DNA from: an uncultured Bacilli bacterium
GTDB taxonomy: Bacteria > Bacillota_I > Bacilli_A > ML615J-28 > CAG-313
DNA: 12,369 nucleotides
Assembly (NCBI GenBank): GCA_904502205.1
Contig: CAJGDR010000024.1
Coordinates: 1 to 12,369 of the forward strand
Direction: 5' to 3'
A program made the position numbers and the translations under genes. The notes under the pieces were generated by a model. The model made no database searches. It had not been told where the DNA came from and saw only the letters and a list, made by a program, of their open reading frames with translations. Shown piece after piece: positions 1-7,786 of the stretch; positions within the stretch are counted from its first letter, which is position 1; each line of letters begins with the position of its first letter.

Positions 1-1623
1 AATAATGTTGTTATTTTCAATAACATAAATAATTGTATTTCCATTATTAGTTAAAGTCAATTCATCTTGTTGTTTAGTGTTATTAATATTTAATAAATTA
101 AATAGTTTATTATTACCTAAATAATAGATATTATCATTTATTTTACCAGTTACACCAATTCCTGGTAATTCTTCAAAGTTGGTAACATTAAGTTGTTCTA
201 GTTTATGGGCTTTTTGATAATCGTTAAAAACTCTAGCTATTGGGTGACTTGATTTATTTTCAATACAACATACTTTTTGTAGTAATGTATCATCACTATA
301 GTTGTATATTTTTGATATCATTAAATTACCATAAGTTAATGTACCTGTTTTATCAAAAATTATCGTATCAATTTTATTAGCATTTTCAAGTGTTTCACTT
401 TTCTTAACTAAGATGCCAAGTTTTGCAAGATTTCCCTCACTTACAACAATAGCAAGTGGAGTAGCAAGTCCTAAAGCACAAGGACATGCGACAACTAAAA
501 CACTTATAAATGCATTGGTAGCAGTATTAAATGAACTTTGAAAAATCAAATGTCCAATAAAAGAAACGAATGCAATTAAAATAATTGCAGGAACAAAATA
601 ACCACAAATAATATCAGCAATACGAGCAACTTTCATTTTAGATGATGTAGCATCAACAACTAGTCGAACAATTTCTGATATTGTTGATTCTTTACCAATT
701 TTCTCAGCTTGATATTCAATGTAGCCATTAGTTACAATACTTCCAGCTATTACTTGATTACCGATTGTTTTTTTAGCAGGTTTACTTTCACCGGTAATAA
801 AAGCTTGATCGATATGACAAGTTCCAGATGTGATTTTACCATCAACACCAATTTTCATACCAGTTTTACAAACTATTATATCGCCTTTTTGTATTTCATC
901 AATTGTTTTTTTAACAAGTTCATCGCCTTTTTTTACTAAGACATCATTTGGAGTTATTTGTACTAAATCTTTAATAGCATCAAGTGTTCTAGACTTAGCA
1001 TTTGAATCAACAAAACGACCGAAAAAGATAAAGTAAATAATGATTGCAGCTGATTCAAAATAAAGATTATGGGCAGTTTCAAAAACATCAAGAAGTAGTA
1101 AGACTAGATTAATAGTACTGTAAATAAAACTAGTAAATACACCAATTGTTACTAAAGTATCCATATTTGGTGTTAAATGAATTATATTTTTAATACCATT
1201 TTTAAATATATTAAAACCTAATATAAGATATGGAATAGTTAATATCAATAAAGTGATGCCATAAATCTTAGGATTTAGTTCCATATTTATAAAATCAGGA
1301 ACAGGTAAATGAATCATATGACCCATTGAAACATACAAATAAAGACAAGATAAGATACCATAAATGATCAATATTTTTGTTTTATTTTGATGTTCTTTAG
1401 ACTCATTAAACTTATATATTCCGAGATTTTCAAATCCTGCTCGTTTTATGTAATTAGTTAAATCATCCATTGTGATATCGTCATCGTATTCTATAGTAGC
1501 ATTTTGTAAAACTAAATTGACGGACGCTTGAATAATTCCTGGTTGTTTGTTCAGGTGTTTTTCAAGTCCATTAGAACAAGCACTACAGCTCATACCACCA
1601 ATTTTTAGTGCGACTTTCTTCAT
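1..1623 (-). CDS. copA: Copper-exporting P1B-type ATPase CopA (3' end outside window)
   Basis: Membrane ATPase that pumps copper(I) out of the cytosol. The 541 codons seen begin with one heavy-metal-associated domain carrying the metal-binding GMSCSAC (Cys13, Cys16). Membrane helices start near residue 83. Further in come the actuator motif TGES (277-280), the ion-channel motif CPC (380-382, within VVACPCALGLATPLA), the phosphorylation motif DKTGT (Asp424), the P1B-specific SHP (His460-Pro461) and the nucleotide-binding LPGIGVTG. This motif set with CPC indicates copper or silver specificity. The reading frame is open to the left edge, so the C-terminal hinge (GDGxNDxPAL) and last helices lie outside. 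The start ATG at 1623 has a good SD (AGAGGTGAT on the minus strand). No CopY- or CsoR-like operator is obvious upstream, so copper control cannot be read from this sequence. Only one metal-binding domain is present, as in compact Firmicutes CopA proteins. Confidence 0.96.
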   Translation of the reverse strand, partial: MKKVALKIGGMSCSACSNGLEKHLNKQPGIIQASVNLVLQNATIEYDDDITMDDLTNYIKRAGFENLGIYKFNESKEHQNKTKILIIYGILSCLYLYVSMGHMIHLPVPDFINMELNPKIYGITLLILTIPYLILGFNIFKNGIKNIIHLTPNMDTLVTIGVFTSFIYSTINLVLLLLDVFETAHNLYFESAAIIIYFIFFGRFVDSNAKSRTLDAIKDLVQITPNDVLVKKGDELVKKTIDEIQKGDIIVCKTGMKIGVDGKITSGTCHIDQAFITGESKPAKKTIGNQVIAGSIVTNGYIEYQAEKIGKESTISEIVRLVVDATSSKMKVARIADIICGYFVPAIILIAFVSFIGHLIFQSSFNTATNAFISVLVVACPCALGLATPLAIVVSEGNLAKLGILVKKSETLENANKIDTIIFDKTGTLTYGNLMISKIYNYSDDTLLQKVCCIENKSSHPIARVFNDYQKAHKLEQLNVTNFEELPGIGVTGKINDNIYYLGNNKLFNLLNINNTKQQDELTLTNNGNTIIYVIENNNII

Positions 1624-1641
1624 TAAATCACCTCTATAACT

Positions 1642-1670
1642 ATTATATAATATTTATAAGAAAATGTCAT
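1642..1670 (-). promoter_or_regulatory. Promoter of copA
   Basis: On the minus strand, ATGACA (1665-1670) is followed by a 17-base spacer and TATAAT (1642-1647). The predicted transcript start, near 1635, falls on the first base of the SD, giving a leader of only about 12 nucleotides. Confidence 0.65.
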
Positions 1671-1675
1671 AAATC

Positions 1676-1704
1676 TTGCATTTTTTAGTTAAGTATGATA
1701 TACT
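1676..1704 (+). promoter_or_regulatory. Promoter of the VTT-domain gene
   Basis: TTGCAT (1676-1681), 17-base spacer, TATACT (1699-1704), with an upstream TGA giving an extended -10 element. Its -35 lies five bases from the -35 of the divergent copA promoter. It predicts a leader of about 105 nucleotides (about 1711-1816). That leader is almost pure A/T, with only a weak AGGAAA/TTTCCT hairpin (1743-1770) and no recognisable riboswitch. Confidence 0.6.
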
Positions 1705-1816
1705 ATATAATATAAGAAATATTAAGTAATAAATAAAAAGAAAGGAAAAATTAATAGTTGAAAATTTCCTATTATAACATAAATAATATCAAATTTAAAT
1801 ATTAAAATGGTGATTT

Positions 1817-2545
1817 ATGAATAAGCAACAAGTTATTAAAATTATTGATGTTATGTTTATCGCTGTATTATTTATGACAGCTTTTGAAGTTTTATTTGCG
1901 TTTCCACAAGTAAGTAGCTCAATTCAACATTGGATTGAACATTTAGATAATAAATGGATGATTTGGGTAGCTTTTTGGTTAATTATGTTTATTCAAGTAT
2001 GTATTATTCCAATACCTGCTTATATCGTTTTAAATGCTGCTGTAAACATTCATATTATTGAAACAAGCCTTGGTTTAAAAGTTTTTGGCACTAGTGACTT
2101 ATGGATCTTATTAGCTGTTATTATTAGTGCTTATATGGCAGGTGCTAGTGTTGCATATTGGGCTGGTGCTAAACTTGGTAAAAAAGCAGTTATGTGGTGT
2201 GCTGGTACTGAAGAAGAATATGACAAGTGGAGTGATGTATTTAATCGTGGTGGTAAATGGGCTTATGCTGCAACTGTTCTTTTCCCACTATTCCCAGATG
2301 ACTTGTTATGTTTAGTAGCAGGTTCAGTTAGAATTGATTATGGATTCTTTTTTGTAAGTAATTTAATCTGTCGATCAATTGGAACGATTTGTATGATTGG
2401 TGCACTAGTTGTATTTAATAATTTTAATAAAGGTGGAATACCTTGGACTTTAATTTTCTGGGCTTGTGTTTTAATTGGTTTGATCGTGGCATATCATGTT
2501 TTAAAACACTTAATTAAGAAAGAAAAGTTAGAACAAAATAATTAG
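1817..2545 (+). CDS. VTT-domain (DedA/TVP38-like) integral membrane protein
   Basis: Multi-pass membrane protein of 242 residues. Hydrophobic segments lie near residues 12-34, 47-75, 93-118, 147-170, 174-200 and 208-232. The diagnostic element is FPLFPDDLLCLVAG (156-169), the conserved proline/aspartate re-entrant motif of the VTT superfamily as seen in TVP38-type Firmicutes proteins. A second re-entrant-like stretch, IIPIPAYIVLN, lies in the second hydrophobic segment. Relatives in the superfamily act as lipid scramblases or transporters (for example in undecaprenyl-phosphate recycling), but the substrate of this subgroup is not established and I do not assign one. The start ATG follows GGTGAT at close spacing. 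The gene is transcribed alone between a divergent promoter and a strong terminator, so the neighbourhood gives no functional partner; proximity to copA is probably incidental. Confidence 0.85.
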   Translation: MNKQQVIKIIDVMFIAVLFMTAFEVLFAFPQVSSSIQHWIEHLDNKWMIWVAFWLIMFIQVCIIPIPAYIVLNAAVNIHIIETSLGLKVFGTSDLWILLAVIISAYMAGASVAYWAGAKLGKKAVMWCAGTEEEYDKWSDVFNRGGKWAYAATVLFPLFPDDLLCLVAGSVRIDYGFFFVSNLICRSIGTICMIGALVVFNNFNKGGIPWTLIFWACVLIGLIVAYHVLKHLIKKEKLEQNN

Positions 2546-2551
2546 TTTTAA

Positions 2552-2585
2552 AAAAGACATTCAGTTACTGAATGTCTTTTCTTTT
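2552..2585. terminator. Bidirectional intrinsic terminator between convergent genes
   Basis: Perfect 13-bp inverted repeat AAAAGACATTCAG (2552-2564) and CTGAATGTCTTTT (2568-2580) with a TTA loop. T-rich sequence follows on both strands, so it can end both the VTT-domain gene and the convergent phosphodiesterase gene. Confidence 0.93.
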
Positions 2586-2596
2586 TAAATATTTAG

Positions 2597-3316
2597 TTAT
2601 TTTTGAAGCTGATTTCGCACTTTTAAACATAAATCAGGATAATTAGTAACAATTGAATCAACACCTTTTTTACAAAGTTTTCGCATTAATTTTTCATCAT
2701 TAACTGTCCAAACTGATACTTTGATATTTCTAAAATGCATTCTTTTTACAAATCCACATTTCATAATTTTATATAGTGGTGATATGCCATCAGCATGACA
2801 TTTCTTCATTCTTTTGTATGGGAAGATTTCTGTTAAACGTTCTTTAAATGAAATATTACCACGACCAACTAATAAATAACAATATGCATCTTTACATAAT
2901 GCTTTAACATTTTTGATTGCTTGATCATGGAATGATCTTAAATAAAATTCATCAACTTTTAAATGTTTAAAAATAATATCTAAGATTTCTTGTTCATAAC
3001 CAACTTCTTTAAGTTCAATATCAAAAGTAATTAAATCTTTGTATAAACCTAAAGCTTCATCTAAAGTTAATAAATGAAAACCCATTTCTTCAGTTACTTT
3101 GTTTAGTTCTTCATAAGTATGATCTTTAATCAATAAACCTTTGATTGTAGGATCGTGATTGATAATAATGTAATTATCTTTTGTTTTACGAATATCTGTT
3201 TCAATTATTTCACTTCCTACTTCCACAGCTTTATTAAAAGCTTGAATCGAATTTTCAAACTGAACAAGACCTTTCGCACCGCGGTGAGCAACGACTAATG
3301 TTTTCTTATTTTTCAT
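2597..3316 (-). CDS. Glycerophosphodiester phosphodiesterase (GDPD family)
   Basis: Hydrolyses glycerophosphodiesters (deacylated phospholipid head groups) to glycerol-3-phosphate and an alcohol. The 239-residue protein is a single GDPD TIM-barrel domain. It has the N-terminal AHRG (His11, Arg12), FENS (Glu21), the metal-binding ETD (Glu39, Asp41), NHDPT (His54), a central FDIELKE strand, and the C-terminal SVWTVND and VDSIVTNYPD elements typical of the family. All main catalytic and metal ligands are present, and the length is normal for the cytosolic bacterial form. There is no signal peptide, so it should act in the cytosol on imported or recycled substrates. The SD AGAGGT sits about seven bases before the ATG. 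It is transcribed alone, divergently from uppS, and ends at the terminator shared with the VTT-domain gene. No glycerol-phosphate transporter lies beside it. Confidence 0.93.
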   Translation of the reverse strand: MKNKKTLVVAHRGAKGLVQFENSIQAFNKAVEVGSEIIETDIRKTKDNYIIINHDPTIKGLLIKDHTYEELNKVTEEMGFHLLTLDEALGLYKDLITFDIELKEVGYEQEILDIIFKHLKVDEFYLRSFHDQAIKNVKALCKDAYCYLLVGRGNISFKERLTEIFPYKRMKKCHADGISPLYKIMKCGFVKRMHFRNIKVSVWTVNDEKLMRKLCKKGVDSIVTNYPDLCLKVRNQLQK

Positions 3317-3346
3317 ATATAATACCTCTATTCTTTATATAAATAT

Positions 3347-3375
3347 ATTATAATAAAAAAATAAATTTAATGCAA
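3347..3375 (-). promoter_or_regulatory. Promoter of the GDPD gene
   Basis: On the minus strand, TTGCAT (3370-3375), exactly 17 bases, then TATAAT (3347-3352). The predicted leader is about 24 nucleotides and carries the AGAGGT SD. Confidence 0.75.
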
Positions 3376-3407
3376 ATTATTAATACTTTAAATAATGCAT
3401 TTTTTAA

Positions 3408-3436
3408 TTGCAATAAAACATAAAATGTTGTATAAT
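3408..3436 (+). promoter_or_regulatory. Promoter of the uppS-cdsA-dxr-rseP operon
   Basis: TTGCAA (3408-3413), 17-base spacer, TATAAT (3431-3436). Only 18 bases separate the -10 from the ATG at 3455, so the transcript should start just before the SD, leaving a leader of about 12 nucleotides. The geometry matches the copA promoter. Confidence 0.75.
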
Positions 3437-3454
3437 ATTTAATAGGTGAAAAAT

Positions 3455-4165
3455 ATGGAAAATCAAGAAAAAATTGTAATTCCTTTTCAAAACTTACCAA
3501 AACATATTGCATTTATTTTAGATGGTAATGGTAGATGGGCTAAAAAACGTGGATTTGTTAGAACTATTGGTCATGAAAAAGGGGTTAAAACTTTAAAAAA
3601 TATTACTAAACTTGTTAAAGAATTAGGAATACCTTTTATGAGTGTTTATGCATTTAGTGTAGAAAACTGGTCAAGACCAATTGAAGAGGTTAATTATCTA
3701 ATTGATAAAGCTTATAATGAGTTTAAGCATTACGAAGAAAATTTAGCAAAGTTAGATTTTAATATTCGTATTGTTGGTGAAAAAACTAATTTACCAAGTA
3801 AAGTTTATGATGTTATTACAAAAATTAATAATAGTGCATTTATTGAAAATCGTTTTACTTTAATGATTGCTTTTAATTACAGTAGTCAATTAGAAATAAT
3901 TAACGCAACTTATGAAATGAAAAAGAGAAAGTTAGCTTTTACCAAAGAAAACTTTGAAAAATGTTTATATACTTATCCCGCTCCACCAATTGATTTATTA
4001 ATTAGAACAAGTGGTGAACAAAGATTAAGTAATTATATGCTTTATCAAGCATCATATGCTGAACTTTATTTTCCAAAAACATTTTGGCCAGCATTTAATA
4101 AAACAGAACTTTATAAAGCATTACAAGAATATGAAAAACGTAACCGACGTTTTGGAAAAATTTAG
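3455..4165 (+). CDS. uppS: Undecaprenyl diphosphate synthase
   Basis: cis-Prenyltransferase that condenses isopentenyl diphosphate onto farnesyl diphosphate to make the C55 lipid carrier precursor for cell-wall synthesis. The catalytic region HIAFILDGNGRWAKKRG (17-33, catalytic Asp23), the GHEKG helix, AFSVENWSRP and the C-terminal IRTSGEQRLSN (Arg184, Arg190) followed by YAELYF are all present, at the usual length of about 236 residues. I start at ATG 3455 rather than GTG 3446, because that GTG lies inside the SD AGGTGA (3444-3449), which is correctly spaced from the ATG. One oddity: the family's NYGGR block reads NYSSQ (141-145). It is the first gene of the isoprenoid/phospholipid operon; its TAG stop overlaps the SD of cdsA. 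Confidence 0.95.
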   Translation: MENQEKIVIPFQNLPKHIAFILDGNGRWAKKRGFVRTIGHEKGVKTLKNITKLVKELGIPFMSVYAFSVENWSRPIEEVNYLIDKAYNEFKHYEENLAKLDFNIRIVGEKTNLPSKVYDVITKINNSAFIENRFTLMIAFNYSSQLEIINATYEMKKRKLAFTKENFEKCLYTYPAPPIDLLIRTSGEQRLSNYMLYQASYAELYFPKTFWPAFNKTELYKALQEYEKRNRRFGKI

Positions 4166-4173
4166 GAGAATTT

Positions 4174-5013
4174 ATGCTGAAAAGAACATTAACGGCTCTT
4201 GTTATGATTGTTGTTTTAGTACCTTTACTAATTCTTGGTGGATGGTACTTTACAGCTTTAGGAATGGTATTAAGTTATGTAGCAGGATTTGAACTACTAA
4301 AAATGATGGAAACTGAAGAACCGGTTTTTAAAAAATTAAAGTGGATTGTACCGCTTTATAATACAATACTTATCTTGTGTTTTAAATTTGAAGCAATTAT
4401 GGTAGTTCCACTTATTATATTAACTGTTTTAGCATTTTTAGCACTAGGTGTATTTAGACCAAAATTTAGTGTTAAAAGTGTAATCAACTTAATATTTGTT
4501 TTTATTTATAGTGGATTATTATTTGGAATGACTTTAAATCTAAGATTAATCGGTCATGATGATATTTTTAATCAAGGTTTTTATTTATTTGGTTATTTAT
4601 TATTAACGGTTATTTTTACGGACATTGGAGCGTACGCTATTGGATGTACGATTGGTAAACACAAACTATGTCCTTCGATTTCACCTAAAAAATCAATTGA
4701 AGGTGCTATTGGAGGTATCGCTATTGGAACTTTAGTTGGTGTTTGTTACTATTTAATTGTTAATAAATATTTTGTTGACTATTCAATTTTTAGTTTTAAT
4801 TTTAAATACGAATGGCTTGTTGTATTATTCATGACGATCGTACTTACAATTTCTACTGAAATTGGTGATTTAGTCGCTTCAAAATTAAAAAGATATTATG
4901 GTATTAAAGATTATGGTAATTTATTCCCAGGTCATGGTGGAGTAATGGACCGTTTTGATAGTTTGATCTTTACAGGTGCTTTATTATACGCTTTAATGAT
5001 TACGTTGGTGTAA
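4174..5013 (+). CDS. cdsA: Phosphatidate cytidylyltransferase (CDP-diacylglycerol synthase)
   Basis: Makes CDP-diacylglycerol from phosphatidic acid and CTP, the branch-point precursor of bacterial phospholipids, in the cytoplasmic membrane. The 279-residue protein is almost entirely hydrophobic, with several helices. It ends with the family signature at residues 236-263, starting SKLKR and closing PGHGGVMDRFDS, including the paired acidic residues Asp259 and Asp262. An upstream acidic/TDIGAYAIG segment (about 150-158) and the SPKKSIEG motif are also typical. The start ATG is well placed behind AGGAGA (4164-4169), which overlaps the uppS stop, and the gene is followed at once by dxr. Order and length match the standard Firmicutes cluster. 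Confidence 0.95.
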   Translation: MLKRTLTALVMIVVLVPLLILGGWYFTALGMVLSYVAGFELLKMMETEEPVFKKLKWIVPLYNTILILCFKFEAIMVVPLIILTVLAFLALGVFRPKFSVKSVINLIFVFIYSGLLFGMTLNLRLIGHDDIFNQGFYLFGYLLLTVIFTDIGAYAIGCTIGKHKLCPSISPKKSIEGAIGGIAIGTLVGVCYYLIVNKYFVDYSIFSFNFKYEWLVVLFMTIVLTISTEIGDLVASKLKRYYGIKDYGNLFPGHGGVMDRFDSLIFTGALLYALMITLV

Positions 5014-5014
5014 T

Positions 5015-6187
5015 ATGAAAAGTATTTGTTTATTAGGTGGAACTGGATCAATTGGTACACAAGTTTTAGATATTATTCGTGAAAATAAAGAAAATTACGA
5101 GTTAAGTTCATTTAGTTTTGGACATAATATTAATAAAGCAATTGAAATTATTAATGAATTTTCACCTAAACTTGTGGTTACACCATTTGTAAAAGAATAT
5201 TTAGAAATCAAAAAATATCTTAGAAAACAAAATAAGAAAACAAAAGTAAGTAAAAATTTACTAGATGTTATTAATTTTAAATGCAGCAATCAAATGGTAA
5301 TAAATGCTTTAGTTGGTAGAGTTGGTTTAAAACCTACAATCGAAGCTATCAAAAAAGATAAAATATTATTACTTGCTAATAAAGAAAGTTTAGTAATGGC
5401 AGGTTCAATAGTCAAAGAAGAATTAGAAAAATCATTTGGTATTTTAATTCCGATTGATAGTGAACATTCTGCGCTTTATCAATTAATTTCCAAAATTAAT
5501 TATCATGATATTGACACTTTATATATTACTGCAAGTGGTGGAGCATTAAGAGATTATCCAATCGAAAGATTAAATCAAGTAACACCAAGTGATGCTTTAA
5601 AACATCCAAATTGGCAAATGGGTAGTAAAATCACTATTGATAGTGCAACAATGATGAATAAAGTATTTGAATTAGTTGAGGCTAAATATTTATTTGGAAT
5701 AACTAAGATTGAAGCATTGATTGATCGAAGTAGTAAAATACATGCAGCAATAAAATTAAAAAGTGGTGAAGTTATTTATCACACTTCAAATAATGATATG
5801 CATTTACCAATTAAATACGCTATGGAATATCCAAACTTAAAAGATTATAATGAATCAAAAGAAGTAGCTTTATCATATGAATTGTTTGTTAACGAATTTG
5901 ATTTAACAACAATTGATGAGTTTAGATATCCAGTTATTAAATATGGTCAAATGATTATCGAAAATCCAAGATTTCTTGGAACAATTATTACAACATGTAA
6001 TGATTACTTAGTAGAATTATTTTTAAATAATCAAATATTATATACTGATATTTATAGAGTGTTAGAAAAGATTGTTAAGGAATTTGGTAATAAATTTGAA
6101 TATTTAAAATTTAATTTAAAAAATATCGAATATGTACAAAAAATTATACTTAAGGAGGTAGAAAAATGTTTTGGCAAGTTGTCTTAG
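5015..6187 (+). CDS. dxr: 1-deoxy-D-xylulose 5-phosphate reductoisomerase
   Basis: NADPH-dependent enzyme converting deoxyxylulose phosphate to methylerythritol phosphate, the committed step of the MEP isoprenoid pathway, which feeds UppS. It shows the nucleotide-binding GGTGSIG (8-14), the metal site PIDSEHSA (Asp148, Glu150), TASGG (Ser174), the loop HPNWQMG (His197), and DSATMMNKVFE (Ser210, Asn215, Lys216, Glu219), so every active-site residue I can align is kept. Outside these the protein is divergent: the usual HPQSxxHSM reads DRSSKIHAA (His243), the PDM is NDM, and the C-terminal NAANE helix motif reads TTCND. Length (390) is normal. Its ATG follows the cdsA stop by one base. Its last 22 bases overlap the start of rseP, whose strong SD is inside dxr. 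Confidence 0.94.
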   Translation: MKSICLLGGTGSIGTQVLDIIRENKENYELSSFSFGHNINKAIEIINEFSPKLVVTPFVKEYLEIKKYLRKQNKKTKVSKNLLDVINFKCSNQMVINALVGRVGLKPTIEAIKKDKILLLANKESLVMAGSIVKEELEKSFGILIPIDSEHSALYQLISKINYHDIDTLYITASGGALRDYPIERLNQVTPSDALKHPNWQMGSKITIDSATMMNKVFELVEAKYLFGITKIEALIDRSSKIHAAIKLKSGEVIYHTSNNDMHLPIKYAMEYPNLKDYNESKEVALSYELFVNEFDLTTIDEFRYPVIKYGQMIIENPRFLGTIITTCNDYLVELFLNNQILYTDIYRVLEKIVKEFGNKFEYLKFNLKNIEYVQKIILKEVEKCFGKLS

Positions 6188-7779
6188 GCATAATAGTATT
6201 TATTTTAATACTTGGTGTGATTGTCTTAGTACATGAAGGTGGACATTTCTTTTTCGCGAAAAAAGCGGGAATTCTTTGTTATGAATTCTCTATAGGAATG
6301 GGACCACTTATCTGGCAAAAAAAGATTGGTGAAACATGTTATTCAATTAGAGCAATTCCAATTGGGGGATTTGTATCGATGGCGGGTGAAGAGGTTGAAC
6401 TTAATCCGTTAACTGATTATAAATATGCAAAAGTTCATTTAGAAAATGATTTAGTTTATGAAATCGAAGCTTTTAAAGAACCAACTGAAGGTGCTTTTGA
6501 AATCGAAAAATATGATTTAGTAGGAACAAAAGAAGCTAATGATGGTGAACTTTATATTACTTTAAAAATAAATGATGAGTCTGTTAGATATAATATAAGT
6601 CGTACATGTAACGTGCGTTATTCTAAAAAACAAGTAGTACAAATTGCACCTTATAATCGTTTATTTGTTAATAAAAAAATATTACAAAGATTCTTAACAA
6701 TATTTGCAGGACCATTTATGAATTTTGTATTAGCATTCTTTGTATTCTTCTTTATGGGAATCGTAACTGGCTATGCAAATTATAAATCGACAGAAGTTAG
6801 TGGGATGTTAGAAAATACTCCATCATATAATGCTGGTATTCGTGATGGTTATGAAATACTTTATGTTGGAGATGTTGATAACTTAACAACTGATATGTTT
6901 TATGAAAAATGGGATGATATATCTTCATCACTTGATAAACTTGCTAACGGTGAAGAATTTACAGGACTTGTAAATGTTGTATACAAAGATACAGATGGTA
7001 ATATTAAATCAACATTAGTTAAACCATATGTATTTGTTCAATCTGTTCAAGTAAACTTTGTTCAAGATGGATCAAATTCTTTAGTTGTTGATGAATATTT
7101 ATCAAAAAATGAAGATACAATGTCATACATTGCAGGATTAAGACCAGGTGATGAAATTATTTCTTGTAATGGATATGAATTCTTAAATCGTGCAGATTTC
7201 TTAAGATACTTTAATACTGGTGATGGATCACTTAATAATGAATTTACATTTGTTGTTAAACGTGGTGCAGAAACAATAACTTTAAATAAAATTAAAACTT
7301 ATACAAAGAAAATCTTTGATGATAATAATGTTGATGTTTGTAAAGTTCAATTATATATTTCACCAACAGTAACAAGAAATGTTGGTCGATTAATTATTGA
7401 ACCATTTAAAGAAATTGGAACAAGTTGTACAGTAATTTTTAAAACTTTAGGTGCATTATTTAAGAAAAATAGTGGACTTGGTATTACTGATTTAAGTGGT
7501 CCAGTTGGAATCGCATCAGCAACAGTTTCAATTGTTTCACAAGGAGCTTTAAGTGTATTCAATTGGATGGCTATCTTAAGTGTTAATATCGGTTTAATGA
7601 ATATTATTCCACTTCCTGCACTTGATGGTGGTAGACTTGCTTTCCTTGGCTATGAAGCTGTAACAAGACGTAAAACTAATCCAAAAGTTGAAAACATTAT
7701 TCATACAATTGGCTTTATGTTATTAATGTTACTATTTGTATTTGTAGCATTTAACGATGTAATTAAAATCTTTAAATAG
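6166..7779 (+). CDS. rseP: Site-2 intramembrane metalloprotease RseP/RasP
   Basis: Zinc protease that cleaves membrane-embedded substrates such as anti-sigma factors and leftover signal peptides. The first helix carries HEGGH (23-27). A later helix has FAGPFMNF, and the third catalytic element is NIIPLPALDGG (Asp487). Between them is the Firmicutes-type insertion that ends in VQIAPYNR. Two PDZ-like domains follow: the first near 205-300 (containing NAGIRDGYEILYVGD), the second near 300-378 (containing YIAGLRPGDEIISCNG). At 537 residues it is longer than the roughly 420-residue Bacillus RasP as I recall it, mainly from the second PDZ and linker; enterobacterial RseP also has two. Its SD AAGGAGGT (6152-6159) is the strongest in the operon and lies within dxr, giving a 22-base gene overlap. 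Its stop forms part of the next gene's SD. Confidence 0.95.
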   Translation: MFWQVVLGIIVFILILGVIVLVHEGGHFFFAKKAGILCYEFSIGMGPLIWQKKIGETCYSIRAIPIGGFVSMAGEEVELNPLTDYKYAKVHLENDLVYEIEAFKEPTEGAFEIEKYDLVGTKEANDGELYITLKINDESVRYNISRTCNVRYSKKQVVQIAPYNRLFVNKKILQRFLTIFAGPFMNFVLAFFVFFFMGIVTGYANYKSTEVSGMLENTPSYNAGIRDGYEILYVGDVDNLTTDMFYEKWDDISSSLDKLANGEEFTGLVNVVYKDTDGNIKSTLVKPYVFVQSVQVNFVQDGSNSLVVDEYLSKNEDTMSYIAGLRPGDEIISCNGYEFLNRADFLRYFNTGDGSLNNEFTFVVKRGAETITLNKIKTYTKKIFDDNNVDVCKVQLYISPTVTRNVGRLIIEPFKEIGTSCTVIFKTLGALFKKNSGLGITDLSGPVGIASATVSIVSQGALSVFNWMAILSVNIGLMNIIPLPALDGGRLAFLGYEAVTRRKTNPKVENIIHTIGFMLLMLLFVFVAFNDVIKIFK

Positions 7780-7786
7780 GTGTTAT

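Noticed and set aside
709..1036. Plus-strand open frames opposite copA
   Set aside because: They lie antisense to a continuous, motif-rich copA frame, have no convincing SD and encode low-complexity F/T/N-rich peptides.
1641..1704. Copper-responsive operator between copA and the VTT gene
   Set aside because: Palindromes here (TATTATATAATA at 1641-1652, AGTAT/ATACT at 1692-1704) overlap -10 boxes and are A/T only. No TACAnnTGTA or GC-rich CsoR-type site is present.
3446..3454. GTG start for uppS adding three codons
   Set aside because: The GTG is part of the SD AGGTGA. ATG 3455 is correctly spaced from it, and no SD precedes the GTG.
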